From Aureibaculum algae (GTDB lineage: Bacteria; Bacteroidota; Bacteroidia; Flavobacteriales; Flavobacteriaceae): 64,000 nt of DNA. Numbering within the stretch: the stretch's first letter is position 1; each line of letters opens with the position of its first letter. The DNA lies in assembly GCF_006065315.1 (NCBI RefSeq), contig NZ_CP040749.1, forward strand, positions 1,054,001-1,118,000, written 5' to 3'. The notes under the pieces were generated by a model. That model made no database searches. It was not told the DNA's origin and saw nothing but the letters and a program-made list of their open reading frames with translations. This document shows, in pieces, positions 15,861-25,444 of this stretch. A program made the position numbers and the translations under genes.

Positions 15861-18287
15861 ATGAAAAAACAAGAATTAGCAATTGGTACTGTCAATAAAT
15901 TTTATCTTTCATTTTGCCTGTTGTTTTGTTTGTCAACCTTTAGTGTTTTTTCGCAAGAATCTGTTGTGAAAATTAATCATGAAGGAAAAGAATTTACACA
16001 ACTTAAACATGCATGGACTTCACAATGGATTACACATCCAACAGAATCAACTTTAGATGCACGTAAATTCTTATTTAGACGAACCTTTGACTTAAAAGCA
16101 ATGCCTGAAAAGTTTATAGTTCATCTTTCAGCAGATAATCGTTATCGCTTATTTGTAAACGGTAAGTACATTATTTCTGGACCATCATCTTCTGATATTA
16201 ATAATTACAGATATGAAACAATTGATATTGCGAATGAATTAATAGTGGGTAAAAATATAATTGCCGCTGAGGTGGTTAATTTTGGGGAATATAGGAAAGC
16301 ATCTTCTATGACTTTTCAAACCGCATTTATTTTACAAGGAGAGAAAAGTAATCCAGTTGATTTAAATACAGGAAAGGCTTCAAAATGGAAAGTGATAAAC
16401 GACGAAGGCTTTAAAAGCATTCCTTTTGTTAGTGATTCTTTACGTGGTTATTATGCGGCCGGTCCTGGAGAAAAACTGATTTCAAAAAAGCACCAATGGG
16501 GATGGAAAGAAATTGATTATGACGATGTAAATTGGTTAGAACCTAAATTGGCGACTGTTGAGTTTGCAGTAGGGCGTGGTTTTTTATATGGAAGTACTTG
16601 GTATTTAGTCCCAAGGTCAATACCGTTTTTAGAAGAGTCGGTACAACGTTTTAACAAAATTGCCAGAAGTGTTGGAATAGATGCTAATGATGACTTTATA
16701 AAAGGAAAAGGAAGTATTACAATACCTCCTAATAAAAAAGTAAGTCTTTTATTAGATCAGTCGCATCATACGATTGGACATCCAGAGCTAAAATATTCTA
16801 AGGGAAAAGAGAGTCGAATAAAGGTGACGTATTCGGAAGCGATGTATGATAAAGACTGGAAAAAGGGAAATAGAAATGAGGTAAAAGGAAAACATATTTT
16901 AGGATATTATGATATTATTGAGCCTGATGGGGGGATGAATAGAGAATTTAAACCCTTTGGTCAGAAAACATATCGATTTGTACAATTAGATATAGAAACA
17001 GGTGAAGAGGCCTTACTAATTGATGATTTTTATGGGGTTTATACAGCTTATCCTTTTAAAGAAAATGCTAAGTTTAAAACAGACAATGAAGTGTTAACTC
17101 AAATATGGGATGCCTCTTGGTTAACACTAAGAAATTCAGCCGTTGAGAGTTTTATAGATCCGTATTACGAACAGTTGCAGTATGTTGGTGATACGAGAAT
17201 TGAGGCAATTGTATCTATTAGTGTTGATGGTGATGATAGGTTGATGCGAAAGGCAATTGAAATGTTTGATAATTCAAGGTTGCCTAACGGCTTAACGCAA
17301 AGTAGATATCCGTCATATATTGTTCAGGTAATACCTACCTATTCTTTATTATGGGTTAATATGTTACACGATTATCACATGTACAAAAATGATGATGAAT
17401 TTGTAAGGAAGTTCATTCCAGGAATGAAAAATGTAATGGATTGGTGGACGGCTAAAGTTGATAAAAACGATATGCCGACAAATATGGAGTGGTGGAATTT
17501 TACGGATTGGGCACAAGGGTACCCAAATGGAATTCCTCCAGGAGCAGATGATGGTTATTCGGCATCTGTTGCCTTACAATTTGTAAAAACATTACAAAAT
17601 GCAGCACGAATTTTTAGCGATTTAGGCTATAATGAGGAGGCCGAAAAATATTTAGAGTTAGAAAAAAGAATCCGTCAAAGTGTTGTAAAAAACTGTTTTG
17701 TAAAGGAAAAAGGAATGTTTGCTGAAACACCTAATAAAAAACAATTCTCACAACATACCAATATCATGGCCATCTTAACTGATGCGATACCTAAAGAAGA
17801 TCAAAAAGCGTTGATGCATAATATATTAGATGATAAAGATTTAATTCAAACCACCATTTATTATAAGTTTTACTTATTTGAGGCGTTGCAAAAATCAGGT
17901 TTGGGTAATTTATATAGTAGTTTATTGCAAAATTGGACAAATCAGTTAGATCAAGGGCTTACTACCTTTGCAGAAACTGATATTAATCCGCGTTCAGAAT
18001 GTCATGCTTGGTCAGCGTCACCTAACTATCACTTTTTAAAAGTTGTTGCTGGAATTTATCCGCTAAGTAAGAATTTTGAAGAAATAGCTATTGCACCTCA
18101 TTTTGGGGATTTAAAGGGTTTTGAGGCTGTTATGCCGCATCCTAACGGTGATATTGTTGTAAATCTAAAAAAGAAAGGTAATAAAGTAAAGGGAGAAATA
18201 GTATTGCCTAAAGGAACAACAGGTATTTTTAAGTTTAACAATAGGGAAATAAAGCTAACAGAGGGTAAGCAAATCATAAAACAGTAG
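15861..18287 (+). CDS. alpha-L-rhamnosidase (GH78)
   Basis: An 808-residue exported enzyme (signal peptide to about residue 32, ending FSVFSQ). N-terminal beta domains (about 45-170 and 230-400), including the carbohydrate-binding pattern LSADNRYRLFVNGKYI, precede an (alpha/alpha)6 catalytic barrel (about 400-720) and a C-terminal beta domain. The barrel carries the GH78 active-site segment DPYYEQLQYVGDTRIEA, with Glu437 as likely catalytic acid, and WSASPNYHFLKVVAG near the end. It removes terminal alpha-L-rhamnose. It is followed by the GH88 gene after three bases, so the two are almost certainly co-translated. Rhamnose set free would feed RhaT and the RhaI-RhaB-RhaD pathway encoded upstream. 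Confidence 0.9.
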   Translation: MKKQELAIGTVNKFYLSFCLLFCLSTFSVFSQESVVKINHEGKEFTQLKHAWTSQWITHPTESTLDARKFLFRRTFDLKAMPEKFIVHLSADNRYRLFVNGKYIISGPSSSDINNYRYETIDIANELIVGKNIIAAEVVNFGEYRKASSMTFQTAFILQGEKSNPVDLNTGKASKWKVINDEGFKSIPFVSDSLRGYYAAGPGEKLISKKHQWGWKEIDYDDVNWLEPKLATVEFAVGRGFLYGSTWYLVPRSIPFLEESVQRFNKIARSVGIDANDDFIKGKGSITIPPNKKVSLLLDQSHHTIGHPELKYSKGKESRIKVTYSEAMYDKDWKKGNRNEVKGKHILGYYDIIEPDGGMNREFKPFGQKTYRFVQLDIETGEEALLIDDFYGVYTAYPFKENAKFKTDNEVLTQIWDASWLTLRNSAVESFIDPYYEQLQYVGDTRIEAIVSISVDGDDRLMRKAIEMFDNSRLPNGLTQSRYPSYIVQVIPTYSLLWVNMLHDYHMYKNDDEFVRKFIPGMKNVMDWWTAKVDKNDMPTNMEWWNFTDWAQGYPNGIPPGADDGYSASVALQFVKTLQNAARIFSDLGYNEEAEKYLELEKRIRQSVVKNCFVKEKGMFAETPNKKQFSQHTNIMAILTDAIPKEDQKALMHNILDDKDLIQTTIYYKFYLFEALQKSGLGNLYSSLLQNWTNQLDQGLTTFAETDINPRSECHAWSASPNYHFLKVVAGIYPLSKNFEEIAIAPHFGDLKGFEAVMPHPNGDIVVNLKKKGNKVKGEIVLPKGTTGIFKFNNREIKLTEGKQIIKQ

Positions 18288-18290
18288 AAA

Positions 18291-19529
18291 ATGAATAAAT
18301 GTAAATGGGTGTTGATAATTGCAATAGTTTTTAGTTTAACATCTTGTAAAGATGTTAATAAAAAAGATGCGATTGCAACAACAGTTGAGACCAAAGAAGA
18401 ACTTATAAGCAGGGTTTTTGCGTTTTCAGAAAAACAATACGACAGTTTGATTCATCGTATTGAAAACAATAAGCCATTGTTACAACCTAGAGGTGTTACT
18501 GAAGAAGGTGAATTGCGTTTAAAACCTTTTCAAGATTGGACAAGTGGATTTTTTCCTGGATCATTATGGTATATATATGCATATAACCATTCAAATAAAT
18601 GGAAAGATTATGCAGAACAATTTACGCTGGCACTTGATTCGGTAAAGTACATTACAAATTCACATGATGTGGGCTTTATGTTAGACTGCAGCTATGGTAA
18701 TGGTTATGTGGTCACTAAAGAAAAAAGGTTTGAAGATGTGTTGGTGAAAGGAGCTCGCTCCTTAATAACAAGGTATAGACCTGAAATTGGAGTGATACAA
18801 TCTTGGGATACCACACCAGATATGGGATGGATTTCAGAAAGAGGGTGGGATGTACCCGTAATAGTTGATAATATGATGAATCTTGAATTGTTGTATAAAG
18901 CTTTTGAGTTTACAAAAGATTCCACTTTTTACAATGTGGCTACAAAACATGCATTAACGACCTTAAAAAACCATTTTAGAGATGATTATAGCAGTTTTCA
19001 TGTGGTTGATTATGATTCAAAAACAGGAGAGGTAAGAAGTAAGCAAACGGCTCAAGGATATTCAGATCCTTCATCATGGGCTAGGGGACAAGCATGGGGG
19101 TTATACGGTTTTACGCAAACTTATGAGAACACTAAGGATACCATTTTTTTAAATCAAGCCAAAGGCATTGCTAATTATATTATGGAGAGTAAAAAAGTTC
19201 CAGAAGATTTAATACCATATTGGGATTATGATGCTCCTAAGATTCCAAATGAACCAAAAGATGCTTCGGCCGCAGCGATAACAGCTTCTGCGTTACTTTC
19301 ATTACAACAATATGTACCAGAAAAAAGTGTGGCAATGAAATCTTATGCAGAAAAGATTTTAAGAAGATTATCAACTGATGATTATTTAGCGAGCTATGGT
19401 AAGAACCAGGGCTTTTTACTAATGCATTCTGTAGGTAATATTCATACTGGTGAAGAAAATGACAAGCCTTTGAATTATGCCGATTATTATTATTTAGAGG
19501 CATTGACAAAATGGAAAAAGGTTGATTAA
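18291..19529 (+). CDS. unsaturated glucuronyl hydrolase (GH88) lipoprotein
   Basis: A 412-residue lipoprotein (lipobox LTSCK). The (alpha/alpha)6 barrel contains the GH88 signatures FQDWTSGFFPGSLWY, SHDVGFMLDCSYG, WDVPVIVDNMMNLELLY and GYSDPSSWARGQAWGLYGF. The aspartates that correspond to the two catalytic residues of characterised unsaturated glucuronyl hydrolases appear to be Asp126 and Asp193. The enzyme hydrates the double bond of 4-deoxy-unsaturated uronic acid at the non-reducing end and so releases it. The presence of this enzyme means that a lyase acts upstream, consistent with the PL14-like gene. The reaction product needs KduI/KduD-like enzymes, not found in this window. Confidence 0.93.
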   Translation: MNKCKWVLIIAIVFSLTSCKDVNKKDAIATTVETKEELISRVFAFSEKQYDSLIHRIENNKPLLQPRGVTEEGELRLKPFQDWTSGFFPGSLWYIYAYNHSNKWKDYAEQFTLALDSVKYITNSHDVGFMLDCSYGNGYVVTKEKRFEDVLVKGARSLITRYRPEIGVIQSWDTTPDMGWISERGWDVPVIVDNMMNLELLYKAFEFTKDSTFYNVATKHALTTLKNHFRDDYSSFHVVDYDSKTGEVRSKQTAQGYSDPSSWARGQAWGLYGFTQTYENTKDTIFLNQAKGIANYIMESKKVPEDLIPYWDYDAPKIPNEPKDASAAAITASALLSLQQYVPEKSVAMKSYAEKILRRLSTDDYLASYGKNQGFLLMHSVGNIHTGEENDKPLNYADYYYLEALTKWKKVD

Positions 19530-19557
19530 GGATTCATTTTTTAAATCAAATAACAAG

Positions 19558-19620
19558 AAGAGATTATTATTGGCAATTAAAATACACTTTTAAGGCAAAT
19601 AATGGTCTCTTTTCTACTTT
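19558..19620 (+). terminator. probable terminator after the GH88 gene
   Basis: AGAGATTATTATT (19559-19571) pairs with AATAATGGTCTCT (19598-19610) over 13 positions, two of them G-U, with a 26-base loop that can close further by GC/GC. It is followed by TTTCTACTTT. It lies 30 bases after the GH88 stop codon and would end the rhamnose-region transcript. Confidence 0.5.
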
Positions 19621-20143
19621 ACATTCATAGTTTCTAAAATTTTACTATCCCTTAAGACTGTGGAATTAAAACCTCTCATTTTTTCTTCTTATCATAACGT
19701 GATTGAAATAAGATCAACCTCCCCAAATAATCAATTTTTTAGGTTTAGTTTTAATATTGTGGTTAAACATAAACTACCCGCAACAATATTTTAATCACAA
19801 ATCCAATTATAATTTTTTTAATACAATGACATGCTCTTAATTATTTTAACTGGAGATATTCGTAAATGATTTATTACTATTTTTTAAGAATATTTTTTAT
19901 GTTTTTTTGATAATAACCATGAATAAAACAATCAAAGGTTAGTAAAATATGATTTTTATAAGGTAAAGTTATGTTTTTAAATTCAAAGCTTTCATATGAA
20001 GGTCTTAATTAGGTATTCTTCTTAATCACTGTATGGCTCTGTGTTATTTGTATTAAATGATTGCTAAAAATAATGTAATAAAGTGATAAATATCATTGTT
20101 TACAAAACATAAGTGTTATAAGTACATTTTTTTTGTGAAATAT

Positions 20144-20175
20144 TTGTTAAATATAAATTTCTTTTCTTACATTTG
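20144..20175 (+). promoter_or_regulatory. promoter of the tandem SusC/D operon
   Basis: A -33 TTG (20144-20146, within TATTTG) and an exact -7 box TACATTTG (20168-20175) are separated by 21 bases, which fits the Bacteroidota sigma-ABfA consensus. The palindromic operator begins one base after the -7 box, over the expected transcription start, an arrangement typical of repression. Confidence 0.7.
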
Positions 20176-20196
20176 TAAATGTAAAAACTACATTTA
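20176..20196 (+). promoter_or_regulatory. palindromic operator, site 1 (SusC/D operon)
   Basis: The palindrome TAAATGTA-AAAAC-TACATTTA has perfect 8-base arms and a 5-base spacer. The same element with the same spacer length occurs at 39832-39852, and variants occur at 35732-35752 and 44213-44233. Its position just after the -7 box suggests a repressor site. Confidence 0.65.
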
Positions 20197-20442
20197 ATAT
20201 AAAAAAAGTGCTTTATGTCGACTTTTATTTCATTAAGATATTTTTTGACATTTAGTATCCAATTAATAAATTGATAGTTTTCTTGAGTTTCTATATCAAA
20301 TTTATTTCTCGATATAATAACTGATTTAACTATTGAAATAAAGTAAAATAATGTAGTTGGAGATGGGTTAAGTTTAGAGCAGGGTGTTTAGCCTTTTGAA
20401 CTCTAAGAACCAATTAAAAGAAGTATCAACCAGATTTTAGAG

Positions 20443-23400
20443 ATGAAAAAACGAATTCCTTACACAAAACAGCCTAATTCTAGTTTTAAGTACGTTATCA
20501 ATATAATACTGTTTGTATTGTTGATCTTTATTTCCCATTTGACCGTTTTAGCACAAACGGATTCTCAGGAAACTATTACGGTGCATGGCACTATAACCGA
20601 GGCGGAATTTGGTCCAGTAATCGGTGCTAATATTATTGAGCAAGGAACACTCAATGGAGTAATGTCTGATCTAGATGGTACATTCAACATAACGGTACCT
20701 AAAAATGCAAAATTAGAAGTAAGTTTTATAGGTTTTGGTACGCAAGTTATTAGTGTTAATGGTCGTACTGAAATAAATATTGTAATGGTAGCTGAAGCAT
20801 CTGCTCTAGATGAGGTGGTTATCGTTGGATATGGTAAACAGAAAAAGGAAAGCGTGGTAGGGTCTATCGTACAGGTAACCGGAGATGTATTAATGCAATC
20901 TGGAGGTGTATCTACGGTAGGGCAGGCACTTACTGGGCGTTTGCCTGGTGTTGTAACTGTTTCTTCTTCAGGACGTCCTGGTGACGAGAATCCTGCTATA
21001 TATATTCGTGGGCAAAGTACATGGAACGGTGGTGGACAACCATTAGTTCTCGTTGATGGTATAGAAAGGAGTATGACTGATGTAAATGCAAGTGATATTG
21101 AAAGCATGTCAATACTTAAAGATGCTTCTGCAACGGCAGTATTTGGTGTAAAAGGTGCTAATGGGGTTATTCTTATTACTACAAAACGTGGGAAGAAAGG
21201 AAAAGCAAGACTTTCTGTTTCTGCAACTTCCACAATAAAAGTACCTTCAAAATTACCTCAAAAATATGATTCTTATGATGGTATTATGGTAACCAATGAG
21301 GCTATAGAAAGAGTATTGCCGATTAGAGATGATTTATGGGGACAGTATACCCCTGTTGATATAGCCGATAGATATAGAAATCCTAGAAACGAAACAGATC
21401 GCTACATTTATCCTAATGTAGATTGGAATGATGTTACCCAAAAAGATTTTGCAATGGATCACAAAGTGAATCTTTCTGTAAGTGGAGGTACTGATGCTGT
21501 TAAATATTTTGGAGCACTTACTTATCAGCATGTTGGTGATATCTTTGACGGGTCTTCCTTTAACAACGGTAGAGATTACGAAGCAAATTTTAATTATGAT
21601 CGTTTTAACTTTAGAAGTAATATAGATTTTGATGTTACCAAGAGTACGCGTTTATCTGTGAACCTTTCGGGTTATTATGGAGTGCAAAATGGTAATGATG
21701 CAGATAGCCAATTGCTTTATAGTAGTATCTATAATTTGGCACCAAGTTTATTTTATCCAATTTATCCTGATGGCACTTATGGACGAACGTTAGTCGAGAA
21801 TTATGAGTTAGCGAATCCAGCAGTAATACTTTCTACTAAAGGAGCAACAAAAAATCACAGGGTTCAGGTAAATACGGATTTTATTCTTACACAAAAATTA
21901 GATTTTATTACAGAAGGCTTATCTTTTAGGGGCTCTTTATCTTATGATAATAATTTTAGAGGAGAAGGTGGTATTAAGGAGACCGACCCTACAGGAACTG
22001 ATAATGTAATTTATAGAGTATATCTTTCAGATGGTACAGAACAAATAGTTTCTCCTTCAGGTACTAATCAGTTTGATTATGTGGTACAACCTTGGAACAG
22101 AGATGCTCTTCAAATTCAAGATTGGCAAACCAGTAGAAGACTTTTCTATCAGTTTTCATTAAATTATGACAAAACTTTTGCAGAAAAACATAATGTAGGC
22201 GTATTGGCATTGATGAATAGGGAAGAGTATGCTATTGGTGATATGTTACCAAGATATAGAGAAGACTGGGTAGGTCGGTTAGTTTATAATTATGATAATC
22301 GATATTTTATAGATTTAAATGGAGCATATAATGGTTCTGAAAAATATGGACCTGGTTATAAGTTTGACTTGTTTCCTTCAGCGGCCTTAGGTTGGATGAT
22401 TAGTAATGAGTCTTTTATGGAAAACGTTTCGTGGTTAAATAAACTGAAAATACGTGGTTCGTATGGTGTTGTTGGTGATGATGCTGCAGGAAATAGATGG
22501 GCTTATTTATCTCAATGGTCTAGTGGAGGTAATGCTTATATGAATAACTCTAATGTTTGGGGGGTCCAATCACCTTATACGTATTATAAAGAAAGCGTTC
22601 TTGGGAATCCAGATTTACAATGGGAAACTTCTGAAAAGGCCAATATCGGATTTGAAATGGCCGTGTTAGAAAATAAGCTTTCCTTAGATGTAGACTTTTT
22701 TAAAGAAGATAGACATGATATTATCATTCCTGCAGATAACCGAAGTGTACCTAGTTTCTTTGGGTTTGACCCAGCCGATGTAAACCTTGGTGAAACAAGT
22801 GTAAAAGGATTGGAAATAGCATTAAATTTTAAACAACAAATAACTGATGATTGGGATGTGTCGGCTAATTTTGCCTATACAACAGCTAGAGACGAGGTGA
22901 TATATAAAGAAGATCCAGAGCTTAAAGAAGCTTATCAAAAAGAGGAGGGATTTCCAATTGGGCAAAATAGTACTACAATACGTGGAGATATGATGCAATC
23001 GTGGGATGATGTTTACGGTTCTTCTCCTGTGGAAAATAATCAAGGAGCAGTACGGCCAGGGTCTTACGACTTGATTGATTATAACGGAGATGGTGTAATA
23101 AATGCCAACGATAATGTGCCTTATGGGTATCCTACTCGTCCTCAAAACACCTATAACTTAACTTTAGGAGCCGGATACAAGAATTTTACATTTATGATTC
23201 AATTTTATGGTGTTAGTAATACAACGAAACAATATCAAGACCGAACATTTGCAGTGCAAACGCCTTTGTTTTTTGATGATAAATCAGACTATTGGAGTGT
23301 GAGTAATCCTAATGGAACGGAAATTCTTCCTTCTTTTGGAGGGGCATCAGGAGCTACGGATCCATATAGAGATTGGTATGACGCTTCTTTTCTTAGACTA

Positions 23401-23595
23401 CAGAACATGGAAATTGCATACACCTTTGGATCAAAAGATGGTAGTCAATACAGAATATTTTTAAGTGGTAATAATTTAGCATTTTGGTCTGATCTTCCTG
23501 ATGATAGGGAAGAAAATGTAGGTAGTCAATCTGAGTTTAGAGGTAACTACCCTACGTTTAAAAGAATGAATTTAGGACTAACAATTAATTTTTAA
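20443..23595 (+). CDS. SusC/RagA-type TonB-linked outer-membrane protein 1
   Basis: A 1050-residue TonB-dependent transporter that moves oligosaccharides across the outer membrane. In order: signal peptide (to about residue 38), CarboxypepD_reg-like domain (about 44-120; GTITEAEFGPVIGANIIEQG), a TonB-box region (LDEVVIVGYGKQKK), the plug (about 135-260) with the SusC hallmarks LTGRLPGVVTVSSSGRPGDE, IYIRGQSTW and PLVLVDGIERSM, and a 22-strand type barrel ending in LGLTINF. All family parts are present. It is the first gene of the tandem SusC/D operon and is followed nine bases later by its SusD partner. Control is probably through the palindrome at 20176-20196. Confidence 0.95.
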   Translation: MKKRIPYTKQPNSSFKYVINIILFVLLIFISHLTVLAQTDSQETITVHGTITEAEFGPVIGANIIEQGTLNGVMSDLDGTFNITVPKNAKLEVSFIGFGTQVISVNGRTEINIVMVAEASALDEVVIVGYGKQKKESVVGSIVQVTGDVLMQSGGVSTVGQALTGRLPGVVTVSSSGRPGDENPAIYIRGQSTWNGGGQPLVLVDGIERSMTDVNASDIESMSILKDASATAVFGVKGANGVILITTKRGKKGKARLSVSATSTIKVPSKLPQKYDSYDGIMVTNEAIERVLPIRDDLWGQYTPVDIADRYRNPRNETDRYIYPNVDWNDVTQKDFAMDHKVNLSVSGGTDAVKYFGALTYQHVGDIFDGSSFNNGRDYEANFNYDRFNFRSNIDFDVTKSTRLSVNLSGYYGVQNGNDADSQLLYSSIYNLAPSLFYPIYPDGTYGRTLVENYELANPAVILSTKGATKNHRVQVNTDFILTQKLDFITEGLSFRGSLSYDNNFRGEGGIKETDPTGTDNVIYRVYLSDGTEQIVSPSGTNQFDYVVQPWNRDALQIQDWQTSRRLFYQFSLNYDKTFAEKHNVGVLALMNREEYAIGDMLPRYREDWVGRLVYNYDNRYFIDLNGAYNGSEKYGPGYKFDLFPSAALGWMISNESFMENVSWLNKLKIRGSYGVVGDDAAGNRWAYLSQWSSGGNAYMNNSNVWGVQSPYTYYKESVLGNPDLQWETSEKANIGFEMAVLENKLSLDVDFFKEDRHDIIIPADNRSVPSFFGFDPADVNLGETSVKGLEIALNFKQQITDDWDVSANFAYTTARDEVIYKEDPELKEAYQKEEGFPIGQNSTTIRGDMMQSWDDVYGSSPVENNQGAVRPGSYDLIDYNGDGVINANDNVPYGYPTRPQNTYNLTLGAGYKNFTFMIQFYGVSNTTKQYQDRTFAVQTPLFFDDKSDYWSVSNPNGTEILPSFGGASGATDPYRDWYDASFLRLQNMEIAYTFGSKDGSQYRIFLSGNNLAFWSDLPDDREENVGSQSEFRGNYPTFKRMNLGLTINF

Positions 23596-23604
23596 TAAAA
23601 GACA

Positions 23605-25404
23605 ATGAGAAGTTTATACAAATTAATCGGTTTATTAAGTCTAATTGGAATGATGTATTCTTGCGAGGACTATTTAGATAAAACCATTGAAACAGATCTC
23701 ACAGTAGAAGAAGTATTCAAAAATTTTGAAAATGCTCAAGGTTTTGTAGAAGAAATGTATGCCATGATTGTAGATTATTCTGCTCCATTCTGGTCGTATT
23801 ACTCTTATTATGGAGAAGATTCTATAGGAGTTGAGACATGGATATTTGATTACTCCTCTGATGAAGGGAGATATTGGGATTGGCAAAATGATTTTAATTA
23901 TTTTAGTGGAAATCCAAATACTAGTTCTGGTCTTCCATTTGAAAAAAGTGCCGTATGGCCAAGTAGTTGGGCTGGTATAAGAAAAGCTAATATTGTTATT
24001 GCTAGTGCAGATTCTTTGATGGTCGATGCAACGCAACAACAAAAAGATGCCATTTTGGGGCAGGCGTATTTTTTTAGAGGCTTTTTTCATCATGAAATCA
24101 TGAAATTTTGGGGGCCTATGCCTTACATTGACCATGTATTAAAAGATGATTGGAAGCTACAAAGACCTACAGAATGGTCTGAGACAGCACTTAAAATTGA
24201 CAAAGACTTTGATAAGGCCATTGCCTTATTACCAGAAGATTGGGATGATTCAGATTGGCAACCAGGTGTGAAAACCAATGGTCAAAATATGTTTAGATTA
24301 ACAAAAGGTGCGGCTTTAGCTATAAAGGCTAAAAATTTATTATTCGCTGCGAGCCCTTTAATGCAAAATAGTAATGATACTTATGGGTACAATGTAGAAC
24401 TGTGTAAACAAGCAGCGGACGCTTTTGCGAAAGTAATTGAAATTCCTCGCTATCAACTTGTTCCATGGGATAATTACGAATCTGTTTTTTATTCTACAGA
24501 CGGAAAATATTCTTATAATTCAGAATACATTTTTGGACAATCTGGATTTGTAGGATGGTTTGGTGGTTATATGGGTGATGCTTGGCAATTGGGTGCAATT
24601 GGTAATTCTAATGCAATAAATTCTCCTACACACAACTATATTCATAATTATTTTGGAATGAAAGATGGATTGTCTTGTGATGAAAGTCCATTATTTGACC
24701 CTAATGATCCTTGGGCAAATAGAGACCCGCGTTTTTATAAATGGATAGTTGTAGATGGAGATCAATTAGTTGATAATTTAGGAGCAGCCACGGGTGCTGA
24801 TGCAGTAAATAGATATGCGGAGTTTTACGATGGCGGTGCACACCGATACCCAGGGAAAAGCAATGGTACAAGAACAGGATATGTAGCAAAAAAATGGTAC
24901 CCCAGATCTTTTAATAAATATGATAATCAAGGTTTGTTTGCCTGGAGAGTTCATGTAAGATTGACTGACGTGTATTTAATGTATGCCGAAGCAGCTGTTA
25001 TGGGGTATGGAATTAATGGAAAACCGAGTGGATTTGATCTTTCTGCAGTTGATGCTATAAATAAAATTAGAGAACGGGCAATGCCTGATGGTAGCTTAAA
25101 TGTGAGTGCAATAAACTTAACAAGCCCTAATGTATTTATGGAAGAAATTCGTCGTGAACGTGCTATGGAAATGTCATGGGAAAATCATAGATGGATGGAC
25201 ATTAGAAGATGGAAGCAGGGAACTAACATGAAATATAAACTAAAAACAGGATTACGTTTTGATCGAAATGCCTCAGGTAAACCAATTAATATGGTGGAGG
25301 AAGTTTTAAGAACTCGAGTTTTTGACGAAAAACATTACTGGTTACCCCTTCCTAAAAACGATACTGAATTGTATGAAGGGTTTCCTCAAAATCCTGGATG
25401 GTAA
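23605..25404 (+). CDS. SusD/RagB family lipoprotein 1
   Basis: A 599-residue surface lipoprotein (lipobox MMYSCE) that works as the glycan-binding lid of the preceding SusC. It has the SusD-like N-terminal domain (FFRGFFHHEIMKFWGPMPYI) and a RagB/SusD C-terminal domain with VRLTDVYLMYAEAAV, IRERAMPDG, MEEIRRERAMEMSWENHRW and the usual final PLPKNDTELYEGFPQNPGW. The tetratricopeptide-type helices run between. Length is typical for the larger SusD proteins. It is followed by a second SusC/D pair after a short 40-base gap with no terminator. Confidence 0.94.
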   Translation: MRSLYKLIGLLSLIGMMYSCEDYLDKTIETDLTVEEVFKNFENAQGFVEEMYAMIVDYSAPFWSYYSYYGEDSIGVETWIFDYSSDEGRYWDWQNDFNYFSGNPNTSSGLPFEKSAVWPSSWAGIRKANIVIASADSLMVDATQQQKDAILGQAYFFRGFFHHEIMKFWGPMPYIDHVLKDDWKLQRPTEWSETALKIDKDFDKAIALLPEDWDDSDWQPGVKTNGQNMFRLTKGAALAIKAKNLLFAASPLMQNSNDTYGYNVELCKQAADAFAKVIEIPRYQLVPWDNYESVFYSTDGKYSYNSEYIFGQSGFVGWFGGYMGDAWQLGAIGNSNAINSPTHNYIHNYFGMKDGLSCDESPLFDPNDPWANRDPRFYKWIVVDGDQLVDNLGAATGADAVNRYAEFYDGGAHRYPGKSNGTRTGYVAKKWYPRSFNKYDNQGLFAWRVHVRLTDVYLMYAEAAVMGYGINGKPSGFDLSAVDAINKIRERAMPDGSLNVSAINLTSPNVFMEEIRRERAMEMSWENHRWMDIRRWKQGTNMKYKLKTGLRFDRNASGKPINMVEEVLRTRVFDEKHYWLPLPKNDTELYEGFPQNPGW

Positions 25405-25444
25405 CACTTAACTGTTTTCTGTATTTGATAATAACAACCAATTT

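Larger units (their letters stand above)
19530..20442. other. 913-base intergenic region before the SusC/D operon
   Basis: The longest non-coding stretch in the window. I see no credible reading frame. It holds the GH88 terminator, an 8-base hairpin AATATTGT/ACAATATT (19753-19800), a full Bacteroidota promoter (20144-20175), a palindromic operator (20176-20196) and then about 245 bases of untranslated leader. The leader could host RNA-level control, but I found no known riboswitch in it. Confidence 0.7.

Noticed and set aside
3685..19529. Classification as a typical ulvan utilisation locus because of rhamnose genes, GH78 and a lyase with GH88
   Set aside because: No sulfatase and none of the known ulvan lyase families (PL24, PL25, PL28, PL40) can be recognised, and arabinose genes are not expected for ulvan.
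20565..21233. Long antisense reading frame of 222 codons on the minus strand inside the first susC gene
   Set aside because: It lies wholly opposite a clearly conserved CarboxypepD_reg and plug region, has no recognisable domain and no promoter; it is a shadow of the codon use of susC.
23674..24135. Antisense 153-codon frame in the first susD gene
   Set aside because: Same reason: it is fully opposite a conserved SusD N-terminal region and its translation is low-complexity Ile- and Phe-rich.
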